Origin: Calycina herbarum
Taxonomy: Eukaryota; Ascomycota; Leotiomycetes; Helotiales; Pezizellaceae
Direction: 5' to 3'
Assembly (NCBI GenBank): GCA_001414485.1
Contig: LLEY01000023.1
Location: 310,001 to 374,000 of the forward strand
Length of the DNA: 64,000 nt
Shown: positions 33,339 through 44,387 of the stretch, piece by piece
How the letters are laid out: every line of letters begins with the position of its first letter
Position numbering within the stretch: position 1 is the stretch's first letter
Program-made: the position numbers and the translations under genes
The notes under the pieces: generated by a model
The model's input: the letters and a program-made list of their open reading frames with translations, nothing else
The model's database searches: none
What the model was told of the DNA's origin: nothing

Positions 33339-33614
33339 AAAACTTCAATTCTTCCAGAAACTTTACCATATAAAGTTTCTTCGATGGAAATTCTAAGATT
33401 TTGGGAATATCTTTCGCCTAGAAGCTCTAGGAAATCCTGCAATGCCAATCTCAAAGTCGGGGGTTTGTTTTTATTGATTACCTGCATCGAATGGGATATT
33501 GTTGCTTGAGCAAATCCTTTTCTCCCTTCCCCAAAATCAATGACCTGGAAACCAGCCAGCGATCAAAATTATGTATTCCGCACCTTTACCACCCCCACCA
33601 ATGCTACCGCAAAA

Positions 33615-33866
33615 CTAGACTGAGTCTGATGGCTCTAACGCGAAAGACTCACTACGACCACTTTCCAAAACGAAACGACAGCCAGTTTTATTATCTGGCT
33701 CCTTTTCGTAGTAATGTTGGTAGACACCAACTTTGTCAGTCTTGAGGTTGTGGAACGCAGTCTGAGGGGAGGACGTCAGTGGGCTTTCTTCAGTTCTGGA
33801 GTTGCTGCTTACCTTGCAAATACGTCTACCTTTCTCACAAAAGATTGCGATGAACAAAAATTTCAT
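33615..33866 (-). CDS. Small hypothetical protein, 66 aa, two exons
   Basis: Exons 33866-33813 and 33761-33615 with a 51-bp GT/AG intron. The start is MKFLFIAIF, hydrophobic for nine residues and then charged (CEKGRRICK), so a signal peptide is doubtful. The second exon reads AFHNLKTDKVGVY and a Glu/Ser-rich tail. The intron is a multiple of three without stops, so an 83-aa unspliced form is also open. A paralogous remnant at 33097-33300 conserves exon 2 and the acceptor position, which favours the spliced model. No family recognised. Confidence 0.5.
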   Translation of the reverse strand: MKFLFIAIFCEKGRRICKVSSNSRTEESPLTSSPQTAFHNLKTDKVGVYQHYYEKEPDNKTGCRFVLESGRSESFALEPSDSV

Positions 33867-33944
33867 GATGAAGGTAATCTTGTGTGATTTCGCATGAATA
33901 CCATAGATTTGTAGAGGGTCATTGTTGAAACGCTCACGAAACCA

Positions 33945-34433
33945 TTACATGTAGGCCGTTGGATCGAAAGCTTTGTAAGTCTCGAGATCGTCGATAACGT
34001 AGAGGATTTCCCTGGAAGGCTGTCTGCCCTCGCCCACCTGGCATGTCTTGAGATTGGGGAACTGGCTTAAAACATCGGTTGTCTCTTGGCCAGGCAAAGT
34101 TGACATTGCGAGTCCACGGATGTGCGTCCTGGTGAAATCACTGATTAAAGTGGGGAGGTAGAAGCTAGAAACAGTTGTAGATAGCATGGCTTGCTCGATG
34201 AAAATGAGCCTTGCTTCCTTGTAGATCTGTTTGCATGCCAACAGGCATTTCCAGTTGTCTGTAGAGTAAGAGGCATCTGAATGACCAAGAGGGTTGCTAA
34301 TGCGCGTCTAGTCTTTCTAGGGGGGGTTGAAGAAGATCAAGGAGAATGAGAATATATTTTGATAGATCTCGCGGCGGAGCTCAAGTGGTAATTTGGTGAG
34401 GAAAGGACAATCCGCGCTATCGTGATTAGCCAT
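33945..34433 (-). pseudogene. F-box-like / DUF7730-like gene, array copy 3, disabled
   Basis: The start MANHDSADC at 34433 leads to PFLTKLPLELRREIYQNIF, the family head motif, then TAG codons at 34317-34319 and 34308-34310. The frame continues open with WKCLLACKQIYKEARLIFIE, TRTHIRGLAM and DVLSQFPNLKTC to a stop at 33945. Both TAGs are one C-to-T change from CAG. The second exon found in copies 1 and 2 is absent. Confidence 0.75.
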
Positions 34434-35406
34434 GGTTGGGTTGTTCCGTTGTGACCAAGCAAGAAGAGAAAGCTTTGAAGGGTTGAGGGTTAAAGGCGAA
34501 CCTCGACCTCATATCCTCGCCTGTCACCTGATCTACTGTCAATGGATGTTCACCTCTCGATCATAACAGACTTCCGAAATATGAGTGAAAGCATGTTGAT
34601 GAAGGAGGAGTCAGACTTCAATTTTGTACCCTCACTAGTGTTTAGTGTGAGAACAAACTACTTTAATACTTGAAGACTACCCAAGTAGTTTTCAAATATA
34701 AGTAATATATAAAATTGTCCTATGGATCATACTAGAAATGACTATTCTATTTCTTTTCTTTATGAAAACATCCTCATATTTAAGTCTAACTTTAGACAGC
34801 TCTAGCTTAAGTGCACTTATATATTAAACGGACCTCTCTGGCTATCGGTGAGTACTGCTCAAGTACTACTCGAGTTGTACCCAAGTAATAATGAGTAGAG
34901 CAGAGTAGGTCCTACTACTCTATTCTACTCTACTCATTTCTCACGCTGTAATATAGTAGTGTTGGGAACTTAATGGAATGTCCCAGCAAAAACAAGAACC
35001 CACTTAGAACAAGGCTTCTATCCTAGGTATCTGGAAAAAAAGGAAGAAAACAAATGTAGAAAAGCCAAAACCTCGAAGCGAAGACAAGAACCGCAGGTAG
35101 ACAGAGGAGCGAGGATAATGATGGAAACCTCATTACGCTGTCGTTTGAGGCGTCAAAGAAATAATTTTTTCCACCACGAGTGCTTATTGTGACGAGCAAA
35201 CAGCAAAAGATTGTTCGAGGAATAATGTCTCCTTACTGTGGCAATCCCTTTTCTTTTTTCTCGATGTTGTGAAAGACCCCGCTTTCGTACTACGTTCAGG
35301 CCAAGCTTGTGGTCAGCATGATGCAAGTATATAATATGCAAGGTAAAAGCAAGGTATCGCCGTTTGGTTTGTTACCGTCTCCGCAAACTATTCCGAAGCC
35401 ATTCTT
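34434..35406. other. Intergenic, partly TA-rich
   Basis: About 34640-34960 is TA-rich with short direct and inverted motifs (AGTACTACTC, TACTACTCT). An imperfect hairpin spans 34891-34936. No gene supported. Confidence 0.45.
34891..34936. repeat. Inverted repeat / hairpin of ATGAGTAGAG units
   Basis: ATGAGTAGAG at 34891 pairs with CTCTACTCAT ending at 34936, with further partial pairing of AGAGTAG and CTACTCT inside. It looks like a small palindromic microsatellite rather than a terminator. Confidence 0.55.
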
Positions 35407-35407
35407 T

Positions 35408-35499
35408 TACTATCCCCCCCTTAACTGTCTGTCATGTGCAAGGGTGATTTGGCTGTGAAAATGTCTGTGCGTCTACAGACAGTTAAGGGGGGGATAGTA
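35408..35499. mobile_element. Miniature inverted-repeat element, 92 bp with perfect 25-bp ends
   Basis: The left arm 35408-35432 (TACTATCCCCCCCTTAACTG...) is the exact inverse of the right arm 35475-35499 (...AGTTAAGGGGGGGATAGTA), with a 42-bp loop. If the outer TA on each side is the target duplication, the arms are 23 bp starting CTATCC, a Tc1/mariner-like arrangement. A related half-arm TTCCCCCCTTAAGC lies at about 35539. No open frame inside. Confidence 0.8.
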
Positions 35500-36182
35500 T
35501 CAGCCATGTGATTTCGAATAAATATTTAAAAAAATGTTCCCCCCTTAAGCTTTCGGGTAAACCTCCAACTCCTACCCGAGACATTTCTAACCAACCCACC
35601 CTTATGTCGTGATACTCGTGAAAATAGAAATATACCTCCAGGATCAAGGTTCAGATGCCAAGAAAATGCTATCTTGCGGTGAACATGCCGTGCATCCCAC
35701 CTCAGCTAGGATGTCTCATTGACGAATCGCAGCAGCAGATCAAGTCCTGCAGCCTCCTGCACTCGTCTGCACTCCGCATATTTGCATCTCAGCAACCACC
35801 AAGTGCGCCTTCTGCACTCCACCGCCCGTTTTTGGAGCAGCGTGGAGGTATGAATCATGTGAGACTTGAAAAGATAAGGAATCGCACCTGACGCAATTTG
35901 AGGTTATTCCCATTTTCCGTGTCCTCTGGCGGTTGTCGCGCTTGGTGAGGTTCGAGAGGTGATTGTAATTTGTTGCAGGCCGAGGATGATCCGCGTTGTT
36001 GATTTCATGCGCACTGACTGATGCTTGTTGCCTCGAATAACTTGCCTTGTACTTGACTTGATCCATGCGGCAGCCGTGTTTCCTACATCATCAGCGACCG
36101 AATCCAGGAAGGGCAGAGGAGGAGGATCTTGAGGCTGTTCGCGGAGGAGATTAGGCAAAAGGGAAACGACTCCTACAGGACA
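35500..36182. other. Upstream region of the YVC1-like gene
   Basis: No gene supported; short frames at 35655-36158 on both strands lack protein character. The ATG at 36183 is the first with a credible continuation. Confidence 0.45.
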
Positions 36183-39100
36183 ATGTTATCCTCCTTGTTA
36201 CGACCAAAGAAATCTCGACAGCGCGTCGCCGAGCACTCTCCATTCTCCTCGCCATACCCAGAGCCTTCATTATCTTCCCCCATAGTTGCGCGAAGAGACC
36301 GACAGGTGCGCCATGCTACAGCAGACTGGACCGAGACGGAGGCAGATGACGATGAGTTGACAGAAGATGAGGAGCGAGATGAGCAAGATGGAGGAGAGGA
36401 TGAGGAAGAAGAAGAGGACGACGACGACGATGATGAAGATGGACACGAAGATACGCCTTTGCTTCCTATCTTTTCTGCGGCGCACCTAGGTCGGTTCAAT
36501 CCCTGAATCTGCGAATATTGAGCATCTGCTAATATGTTGGAAAAACAGATGCGCTTCCAGTTTACAACCTCACGCATGCCATCCGTCTCATTGTCCTTCC
36601 TAGAACCGAAACCACCTTGACCTGGGACCAGCTTCGATCGCCACAAGTCTCCCAGTTCTTGGTAAAGCCTATGCAACAACAGCTTCGAACTTCTCACTTT
36701 TCTCGCGCCACCCTATACGCCCTCATGGCCAACTGTTTACAATTTCAGAAAGAGGGCCAGGCGAATCCAGGAAATGCGGGGGTCAGTCGCACGAGGGCTT
36801 TGGTCTGCGAGTTGTTGGCCATAAAATTATTGAAGGAATACAGCACAAGGGAATTAATCGATGCCCTCTCCTACGATTTCTTTCCGCTCCAAGGGCTTCC
36901 GTCCCCAACCAGTATGACACCAAACCAAGGGCCCAAAAATCAGCCCCGCCCCGCTGCCGCTCGAACTTCTACCGTTGAAGTCGCTATTAGAGCCTCAGCG
37001 AAATCGTTCTTAGCACATCCGCTGGTGGTACAGCAACTCGAGGCAATATGGGCAGGAACAATTGTGTTTCATTCGGCGGCGGATAATCTTCATCGAAAAC
37101 ACGCAGCTCCTCCAAAGCCACCGACCCCACAATGGAAGGGCAATGATAGAAACCATCTTCTAGTCCCAGGAGAGCATGTTACATATGGGACTACCACTTC
37201 TCCAGGCGGTCGAAGATCACCTGACACGCAGGCCCAGCAGGTTCAGATGCGAAGAACAGTCACCCTCTACGACCCAAGAGACGCTTCTCTGTTCAAGCTC
37301 TCACGGCTGCGAGTCCCTCGTTATCGTCAATTCTTTTCAACTTGCTCACTTGCAATTTTACTTGGATTGTTCGTTGCAGTACTAGGCCAGCGCTCCATGG
37401 ATATTACCGCTTTGGAAGTTATCTTTTGGTTTTGGAGTGCTGGTTTCATGTTGGATGAGGTTGTTGGTTTCAATGAACAAGGCTTCAGCTTGTATATTAT
37501 GAGTTTCTGGAATACCTTTGATCTTGGTATCCTGCTCTTTCTCATCATGTACTACTCCATGCGGTTGTATGGCCTATTCCTGGTTGATATTGGAAGGCAT
37601 GAGTGGAACTCGATGGCTTACGATGTGCTTGCGACTACTGCCATCCTTTTATTTCCACGTCTTTTCAGTGTTCTTGATCACTATCGATACTTCTCACAGC
37701 TGCTTATCGCCTTCAGGCTGATGGCTGCTGATCTTGTGGCAGTATTTGTCCTTATTCTCATCGCATGCAGTGGCTTCTTCGTCGCTTTCACGATGTCATT
37801 CAGGACCAATGGGGATAACAACAATGATGCAGCTGGTGTCGCCTATAAAATCTTTCAAATTTTAATGGGGTTCACTCCAGCCGCGTGGGATACGTGGCCG
37901 ACCTACAATCCTCTTGGAAAAGCAATACTTGTTCTTTTCCTCTTCATCTGTCACTTTTTGGTTGTAACGATCTTGATTACGGTTCTCACAAACTCTTTCA
38001 TGGCAATCGTTTCAAATGCGAATGAGGAACATCAATTCGTATTTGCCGTCAATACTATATCAATGGTCAAAAACGACGCTCTATTCTCATACGTTGCGCC
38101 GAGCAATATCATTGCATGGGTGTTTACCCCGCTGAGGTTTTGTCTACCATTTCGAACCTTCATCAAGCTTAACCGGACAGTTATCAAGGTTACTCATTTT
38201 CCTTTGTTATTCAGCATTTTCGCATACGAAAGACTGTTTCTCGCAAGCTCGGTCTTTGAGCCTACGGATCTCATTGACCACCGTGGTCGCAAACGGATTA
38301 TATCTTTTCAAGAGAATAAACTGTTGTTTAGTCCTAGTGTACGGATGAGACAGGAGTCGGTTGCGGGTTTCCAGAAAGACCGAGCTTTGGATGAAGTCTT
38401 TAGATTGGCCCCTCGTCCCGATACCCTTCGAAATGCACAGAAGAGTATGGAACGTAGGCATAATGTTGTCAACAATTGGATGGAACATCAAGGAGATACT
38501 GCTAGCCCCCCGCAAGAGCAAGACAGATCCGTGGTTGATCGATTGGAAACAAGAAGACAGGCGAGAAGGGCGACCATGCTTCGTCAACGAGGCATATCAG
38601 GCACAAGATCAGTGGCGAGTGATCCAGCTGAATTCATGTCATCGAATCCGTTTGGTGATGCCGATGACGATCTTCCGGATTTGCGCAGCCAGGCTGTTGG
38701 ACACGAAGATGATGATGGGGACGATGAATTGGTGACGAATGATGATGATGACCGAGGGACGTTGGATAAAACTCATAGTCGCCGTCACGATTCCGAGAAT
38801 TCTGAAGCAGATGAGGGAGAAGAAGATTATTTTACAACACCAAACACCATGGTAAAACGATCATCCGTCTCTTCTGCGAAACCCTTGCCAAACAAGACCC
38901 CCAAATCATCGCCACCGAGATTCCGATCCCATAATAGAAATGTAAGTCTAACCTCTTGAGTATCGCTGAACAAAACTAATTTGATATAGATGTCCAGTAA
39001 CACGATACTTTACAACCCCGTCGCCAACAACCTAACTTCTTCGTCGGATTCCCCTCCAAAATCCCGTCCACTGACCGCAAAACGCTCCTCCAACGCAAAC

Positions 39101-39799
39101 ACCGGTACCCACACCCCAACAACCGGCCTCGCAACCGGCCATCGCACCCCAAGACATTCAATCTACACAACCGCCAACACAAAACCACGACCGATAATAC
39201 CCAACCGGGATAAATTCCAATCCGTCCCAAATTTTAATCTGGATTCCATGGCTGGTGGTCGTGCCCGCCATGTCCGACATAAGCAATCTTCGCTGGATAT
39301 GGGTATGTCGGATCTTGGATGGGATAACCCTAATAACGCTATGCTTGCTGCGGTCCCTAGTTCCTTTGGCACACAGATGGCGCGTGCGACGGGGGGTCTT
39401 AAGGATCCGAGAGGTGGCTCGGCGGGGAGGAGAGAGGATACCGATGGGATGATGGGGAGACTGATGCTCGCTCGGATGAAAACCCTTGAAGAAGGATTCG
39501 CGGAGGTCGTGAAGGAATTTAGGGGTTTGCGGACGGCGGGGAATAGTTCTGTGGAGGGAGCGGAGTATTTAGATACTCTTGGACCCAGTAAACGGGAGAA
39601 GGGAAAGGGGAAGGAGAAGGTTGGGAAGAAGAAAGGAGGGAAGGGGAGTTTGGCTAGAACGACTAGTGAGGTTGATTTTGCGAAGGTGGATCAAGGGAAG
39701 GGTCAGGAGAACTTGAATCCGTTGGTGGGAGAGGAACAACATGATACCCCGGAGAATTTTGGATTAGAGAGGTTTGAAACTAGAGGTAGTTCGCTTTAG
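36183..39799 (+). CDS. yvc1: YVC1-like TRP-family calcium channel (vacuolar cation channel)
   Basis: Cation channel that in yeast releases Ca2+ from the vacuole. Three exons (36183-36489, 36549-38941, 38990-39799) give 1169 aa, much longer than yeast Yvc1 (about 675 aa). Residues ~50-90 are strongly acidic (a run of Glu then Asp). NLTHAIRLIVLPRTETTLTWD, in part, opens the conserved N-terminal domain. Six membrane spans lie at about 360-590: STCSLAILLGLFVAV, VIFWFWSAGFMLDEVV, LGILLFLIMYYSMRL, YDVLATTAILLFPRLF, AADLVAVFVLILIACSGFF and AILVLFLFICHFLVVTILI, with pore segment ILMGFTPAAWDTW before the last. The C-terminal ~500 residues are disordered, acidic and Ser/Lys-rich. If the second intron (38942-38989) were retained the protein would end at 38959 (818 in-frame codons or so). 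Intact. Confidence 0.9.
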
Positions 39800-40690
39800 A
39801 GGGGTGTGGTTTTGTTTTTGAGTTTTCAGCGTAGTATTTCTTTTTAATAGCATGGGAGGGAGGTTAGGATAATTTGAGGTGTGGCGGTTTGGTCGGTTGG
39901 ATGGCTGGTTGATTACGGTTGTTTAGTTGGGAGTGGAGGAACTAGATTGGTTCGAGAGGAGTATTTGGTAGCGGCTGGCTTCTTGAAGTTTTAGATATAT
40001 TTTTTGGGCTTTTCTTTCTCTTGTATAGTTGGCGAGCGAGCGAGCATTTGTATTTTAGTTTATCTTTTCTTACGTATCAAGTGTTTGGGAGCGGGAGTTT
40101 GTTTGATCAATATACCACTTTGTTCTTCTCTGAACTTCTACTCATTATCTCCTCGAGTCAAGTGATTGCTTCATTCCTGGCGACTGACTGAGTTGACAAC
40201 TCTGTTTCCAGGCCAGACTAGTTGGCTTTTTCTTACTTCCGAGCAAGAATCCCATGAAGATTCTTACTTGGGATCAAGATTGGAACTCAAAGAAGAAGAT
40301 TCCGTCATCACCCGTTATGAGCTATCATTTTTCCCGCGGCAGCCAAAAAAATAGGAGGCAAAAAAGCAAAAAAGCAAAAACATACAACAGCAGGTATTCG
40401 CTGGTGGTCACCTACCCAACTACTAATCTGCCGATCTGAGGCTTGTGTATAGTAGAGCGGACGGGATGCCGAATTTTCCCCGCTCCAGATGTACACCAGC
40501 TTTTGATCGGCTAAGACGTACGGGTTCTTGAACCTAGGGTCATAAATTCGGGAAACCTAGAAAAGCGTTTTTGTTTTTGTAGCCGTAGGCAACAATGTTA
40601 TATAGCCGATGCTGCTTTTGTACTACTGAAAACCTGGAATCGTGATTTGATAAACAAACATTAGCCTATCGTTACACGCTCTGTCGCTAT
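39800..40690. other. 3' region of the YVC1-like gene and edge of the gene block
   Basis: GT-rich trailing sequence, probably 3' UTR to about 40080. Small open frames at 40166-40496 are not supported. Composition shifts abruptly to TA-rich after about 40690. Confidence 0.5.
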
Positions 40691-41103
40691 CTTAGTTAGT
40701 TCTATACCAGCGGTTACTAGAGTAATCGAAAATAGGAACTCTAGACTTCGGAATTTGGCTATAGTAGAATAAGAGTAGGCGCTTATAGTAAGAGTATAGA
40801 ATATATATACTCTTCTTTATAGAGTATCTTCTAGAGTAGTCTACGTTTAAGACTAGAAGATTATATTAAAGCTTACTACTAGATTTATATAAGTAAGAGG
40901 TACTAACTTTCTAATATTTTCCAGTGAAATTACTATTATTATTAGTAACTTTATACTTATCTAATTAACTAGTAAGAAATACTAAAAAACCTTAAAACAA
41001 ATATATAAAAACAGAGCTAAATTCTTTATTATTTCTACTTAAACCTACGATTCTAACCTACTCTTTCTTCGACTATCTAAAACAATTTAGATAACTTTAT
41101 CTA
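40691..41103. other. TA-rich RIP-degraded sequence
   Basis: No feature recognised; first stretch of the transposon block. Confidence 0.6.
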
Positions 41104-41105
41104 TA

Positions 41106-42964
41106 ACGTAGTTTATCAGAACCTCGGTTATATCAGGACTCTGATTAATTTTCCTTAGTATATAACTTTGAACTTAAATAACTTAACTATAATATATTAA
41201 ATTAACTCTTTATAATCGGAGTCTAATATACTAGATATATCTATAGCTTCTTAACAAGTTCGTACGTTATAACTAGCTTTTCTATAGGTTCTATAGTATC
41301 GTCTAGACAGTTACCCCTTCTTATAACTACCTCTTACTACACGTATATCGCGTCGTACCTGCTTATCTACGTCTTTCTAGGCTATAATATCCTATATATC
41401 CTCTATAATAAGTGCACTCCCTTCATAGACACGAGCCTTTTTAGCTCTCTAGCGTTTGCTAAGAGCTTTATTTACTGCCTAAAGTATACGTACCTCGGTA
41501 GATAGAAGAGTTATCTTATAAGCTATTCGCTCTATATCTTTAGCTAGCGCTATAACTGTCTCAAATAGAGGGGTTAGCGAGCTTCTCTAATAGCGAGCAA
41601 TTCGATTTTATATAAGAGTTAACTATAAAAGAGCTTCTGTTAAGTTAGAAGAGGTCTGAGATTCCTATAGAAGAGTGTTAGTAGTAGAGGGTCTAGAGAG
41701 TGTTAAAGTCTATAACTTTATATTAAGCTTTAAAATTACTACTTATAGATTAAAAGATACTAGGCCAGCTCTATAAAATCCAGCCTAAGCGTTCTAGACT
41801 ATTATAGATTCCTTATATACTACTATAAAGACTAGAAAGAACTTTATCTTAGTAATATAGTTAATATAAGCTTTAATAAACGTCTTAATCTATCGACTGT
41901 ATACTTATTTTAATATACTAAAACACTTAATATTAAGTAGCTAGGTTAGATAAGACGAATAGAGAGGTAGTCTAAGAGTTATAATATTATATATCTTATA
42001 GTACTCTTAGAATTCAGCTAATTCGTAGCTCTTATACCTATCTAATACTAGTATTCGATATAGACTCTTTACTCGAGCAGTAGTATACTTATTAAAGTGT
42101 TTTAGCTATTCTAGACCTATCTCGTTATTTATCTATTTATTACTTATCGGTTTAATAACCTAGTTATATAAGAGGCCGCTGTCTATATACTAATTTATAA
42201 GATAATTCTTCTCTTAGATAACTAAAAATAGAAGGATATTCTAACCCTCGCTATTAATATAAGTAATTACTATAGTCTATTCCCGATTACCTAGCTAAAC
42301 TACCTTACTTCTACTATATCGATCTACACGTATAACAACTATTATAAGGTAAATCATATCTATTATAAAGCCTATTTCGTCGAAGTTATAGAAATCGTAA
42401 TCTAAAACACTATATTTCGCTCTTATATTTTATATAAGTCGGAACCACGTACTAATTAGGTTAGGATCTTCGTATAAGACTCTTTAGAAGTCGTAAACGC
42501 GATTAAAACGCGTCTTTAACTCTAGTTATCGTTATATAAATTAATAAGCCTAGAGCTTACTAACGCGTTTTCCTCTCTATAACTCGAGGATAAAATTAGC
42601 TATATCTTCTATACTAGCTAGCTAAGGTATAAACTCTCTAGAATCTATATTAAGTATATTTTAAATAATTACTTCTTCTTCTACCTTAGATAATTTAAGA
42701 TTTACTAGTCAACGGTCGGCTAGAAGAAGGTAGCTGTTTATTCTATTATTAAGTATAGAATAAGGTATTCTATAGATCTTTATAGCTTTCTATCGACTTA
42801 GCTTTTTAGATATTCGAATTACTTTAATAGCTAGAATAACTTTTGATTCTTTAGTAATAATAGATATAGTAGAAGGTTAAAAAAACGTGTATTAAAGTTA
42901 GAGAGTAGGATTTCAGGAAAATTAATCGAGGTTCTAATATAACCGAGGTTCTAATAAACTACGT
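41106..42964 (-). mobile_element. Pogo/Fot1-type DNA transposon, copy A, RIP-degraded
   Basis: 1859 bp with ~50-bp terminal inverted repeats beginning ACGTAGTTTAT and TA duplications at 41104-41105 and 42965-42966. On the minus strand the frame, broken by many TAG/TAA, resembles a DDE_1 transposase: NFDETGF-like catalytic motif around 42370, then a C-terminal coiled coil, KDVDKQVRRDIRV and a zinc-knuckle-like end near 41270-41350. It is an inverted relative of copy B at 48493-50209 and retains ~340 bp of C-terminal coding sequence that B lacks. Dead. Confidence 0.88.
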
Positions 42965-42966
42965 TA

Positions 42967-44051
42967 TATTTATCTACTTAATAAAAATGTTAGAAGACTT
43001 CGAGAATTAAGATTAAAATATTAAAGAGAGGTAAAATAAGAAGAATACTAATATTTATTAGATCTTAGTAAATAAGAACTTCTTAGAGAATTACTTATAA
43101 AATATTATCTAAAATAATATCGAAAGATCTATATATAAGGCTTATAATTATAAAATTAGAGTTTAGAAACTTTAAATTATTTTTATAATATATAACTAGT
43201 AGAATAAGTATCGCTCTAAGTATAAAAGTAAACAGATGAAATTAATTTAAAAGGCTTTAAAAAAGAGATTTTTAGTATTCTTAAGCTGAAAATTATTAGT
43301 ACTAGTACGTACTTCTAAGTTATTTCTATATAATAAGGTAATTACTTACTATTATTAATATCTTACCGATTTCTATTAATTCTAGGTGTTCTAAAACAAC
43401 TGCTATTTTTAAAAAGGTAGGTAGTTCGCTAGAATTACTCTTTTTCAAAACGCTAATATATATATTATAAATAGAGTAGTTTTATAAAAGCGTTAGTACC
43501 TAGGTATATCCTCTTTTCAGTTTCGTAAGTTAAGGTCTATTAATAATATCTTATAGCTATATTCTATTAGTATTAGATAAAGCTAATTATATTATTAACT
43601 TAGCTCTTTACTACTATTCTAATCTTCGAGCTATTATTTTCTCTAAGTTAGAATTAGTACTCTACTCTAGCTAGTTAAAAGAGAATAAAAGTATTACTTT
43701 CTTCGCTTATAAACTCGATAGACTTTTATTCTCTAAGTTAAGCTCTTATAATAATATAAATAATAATAAAGCTTTATAAAGCTAGACTATATAAAGGCTT
43801 ATATAAAGTAAGACTATTATATTACTAGGTAATTCTCTAGATTAAGAAAGGCTTATACTTAGATTATTATTAGATAAAGAGAACACTATTAAGAGCGGCT
43901 ATTAGTACGTCTAATTTAGTAAAAACCTAGACTTCGAAGTATAAGTTTTATCTTAGACTATAAGAGAAATTAATTCTAACTAGGTACTTATCTCTTCTTC
44001 TCTAATAAATACTTCTCTTCTTAAGAAACGATTAGATATTATTACTAAAAA
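42967..44051. other. TA-rich RIP-degraded sequence, nothing recognised
   Basis: No terminal repeats or protein fragments I can name. Confidence 0.55.
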
Positions 44052-44387
44052 TATTACAGCGCTGGTCTATAACCTGGAAGAATACACGTGATAGCACGTG
44101 ACCTCGGCAATCACCTCGGGATATGTAGATCTATAACAAGAGCTATAGCGAGATCTCAGCTCCTTTACAGCTATAATAAAAGCTATAGCGAGATCTTAGC
44201 TATACGTGCTTCTAGTTCTTTATAGCTCGTACGAGATTTCAGCTTCTTATAGCTTATACTTACTTAGTAACCACTTCTCTCTAAGTATATAACCCGGGTT
44301 ACCTTCGTAGATAGAACTGTAGCTTTAAATTCTTATATTTATATATATATACTCTTATACCTTTGTCTTCAGTTGTAGTTCGTAATA
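44052..44387 (+). repeat. Solo LTR (336 bp), same family as the LTR at 535-766
   Basis: Starts TATTACAGCGCTGG (TG to TA by RIP) and ends CGTAATA. Flanked by AAAAA on both sides (44047-44051, 44388-44392), a possible 5-bp duplication though low-complexity. Contains two CACGTG sites (44085-44090, 44095-44100) and an internal repeat of the AGCTATAGCGAGATCT type. It is longer than the left-edge member by about 100 bp. Confidence 0.75.

Noticed and set aside
36380..36445. GAGGAAGAAGAAGACGACGAC tract as a CRISPR or satellite candidate
   Set aside because: It is an acidic-residue codon run; no spaced direct repeats exist anywhere in the window and CRISPR arrays are not expected in fungi.
36173..36697. 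Minus-strand frame with a long Ser run
   Set aside because: Reverse complement of the acidic-repeat exon of the YVC1-like gene.
40166..40496. Small open frames after the YVC1-like gene
   Set aside because: Lys/Ser-rich low-complexity readings in trailing DNA, no homology signal.
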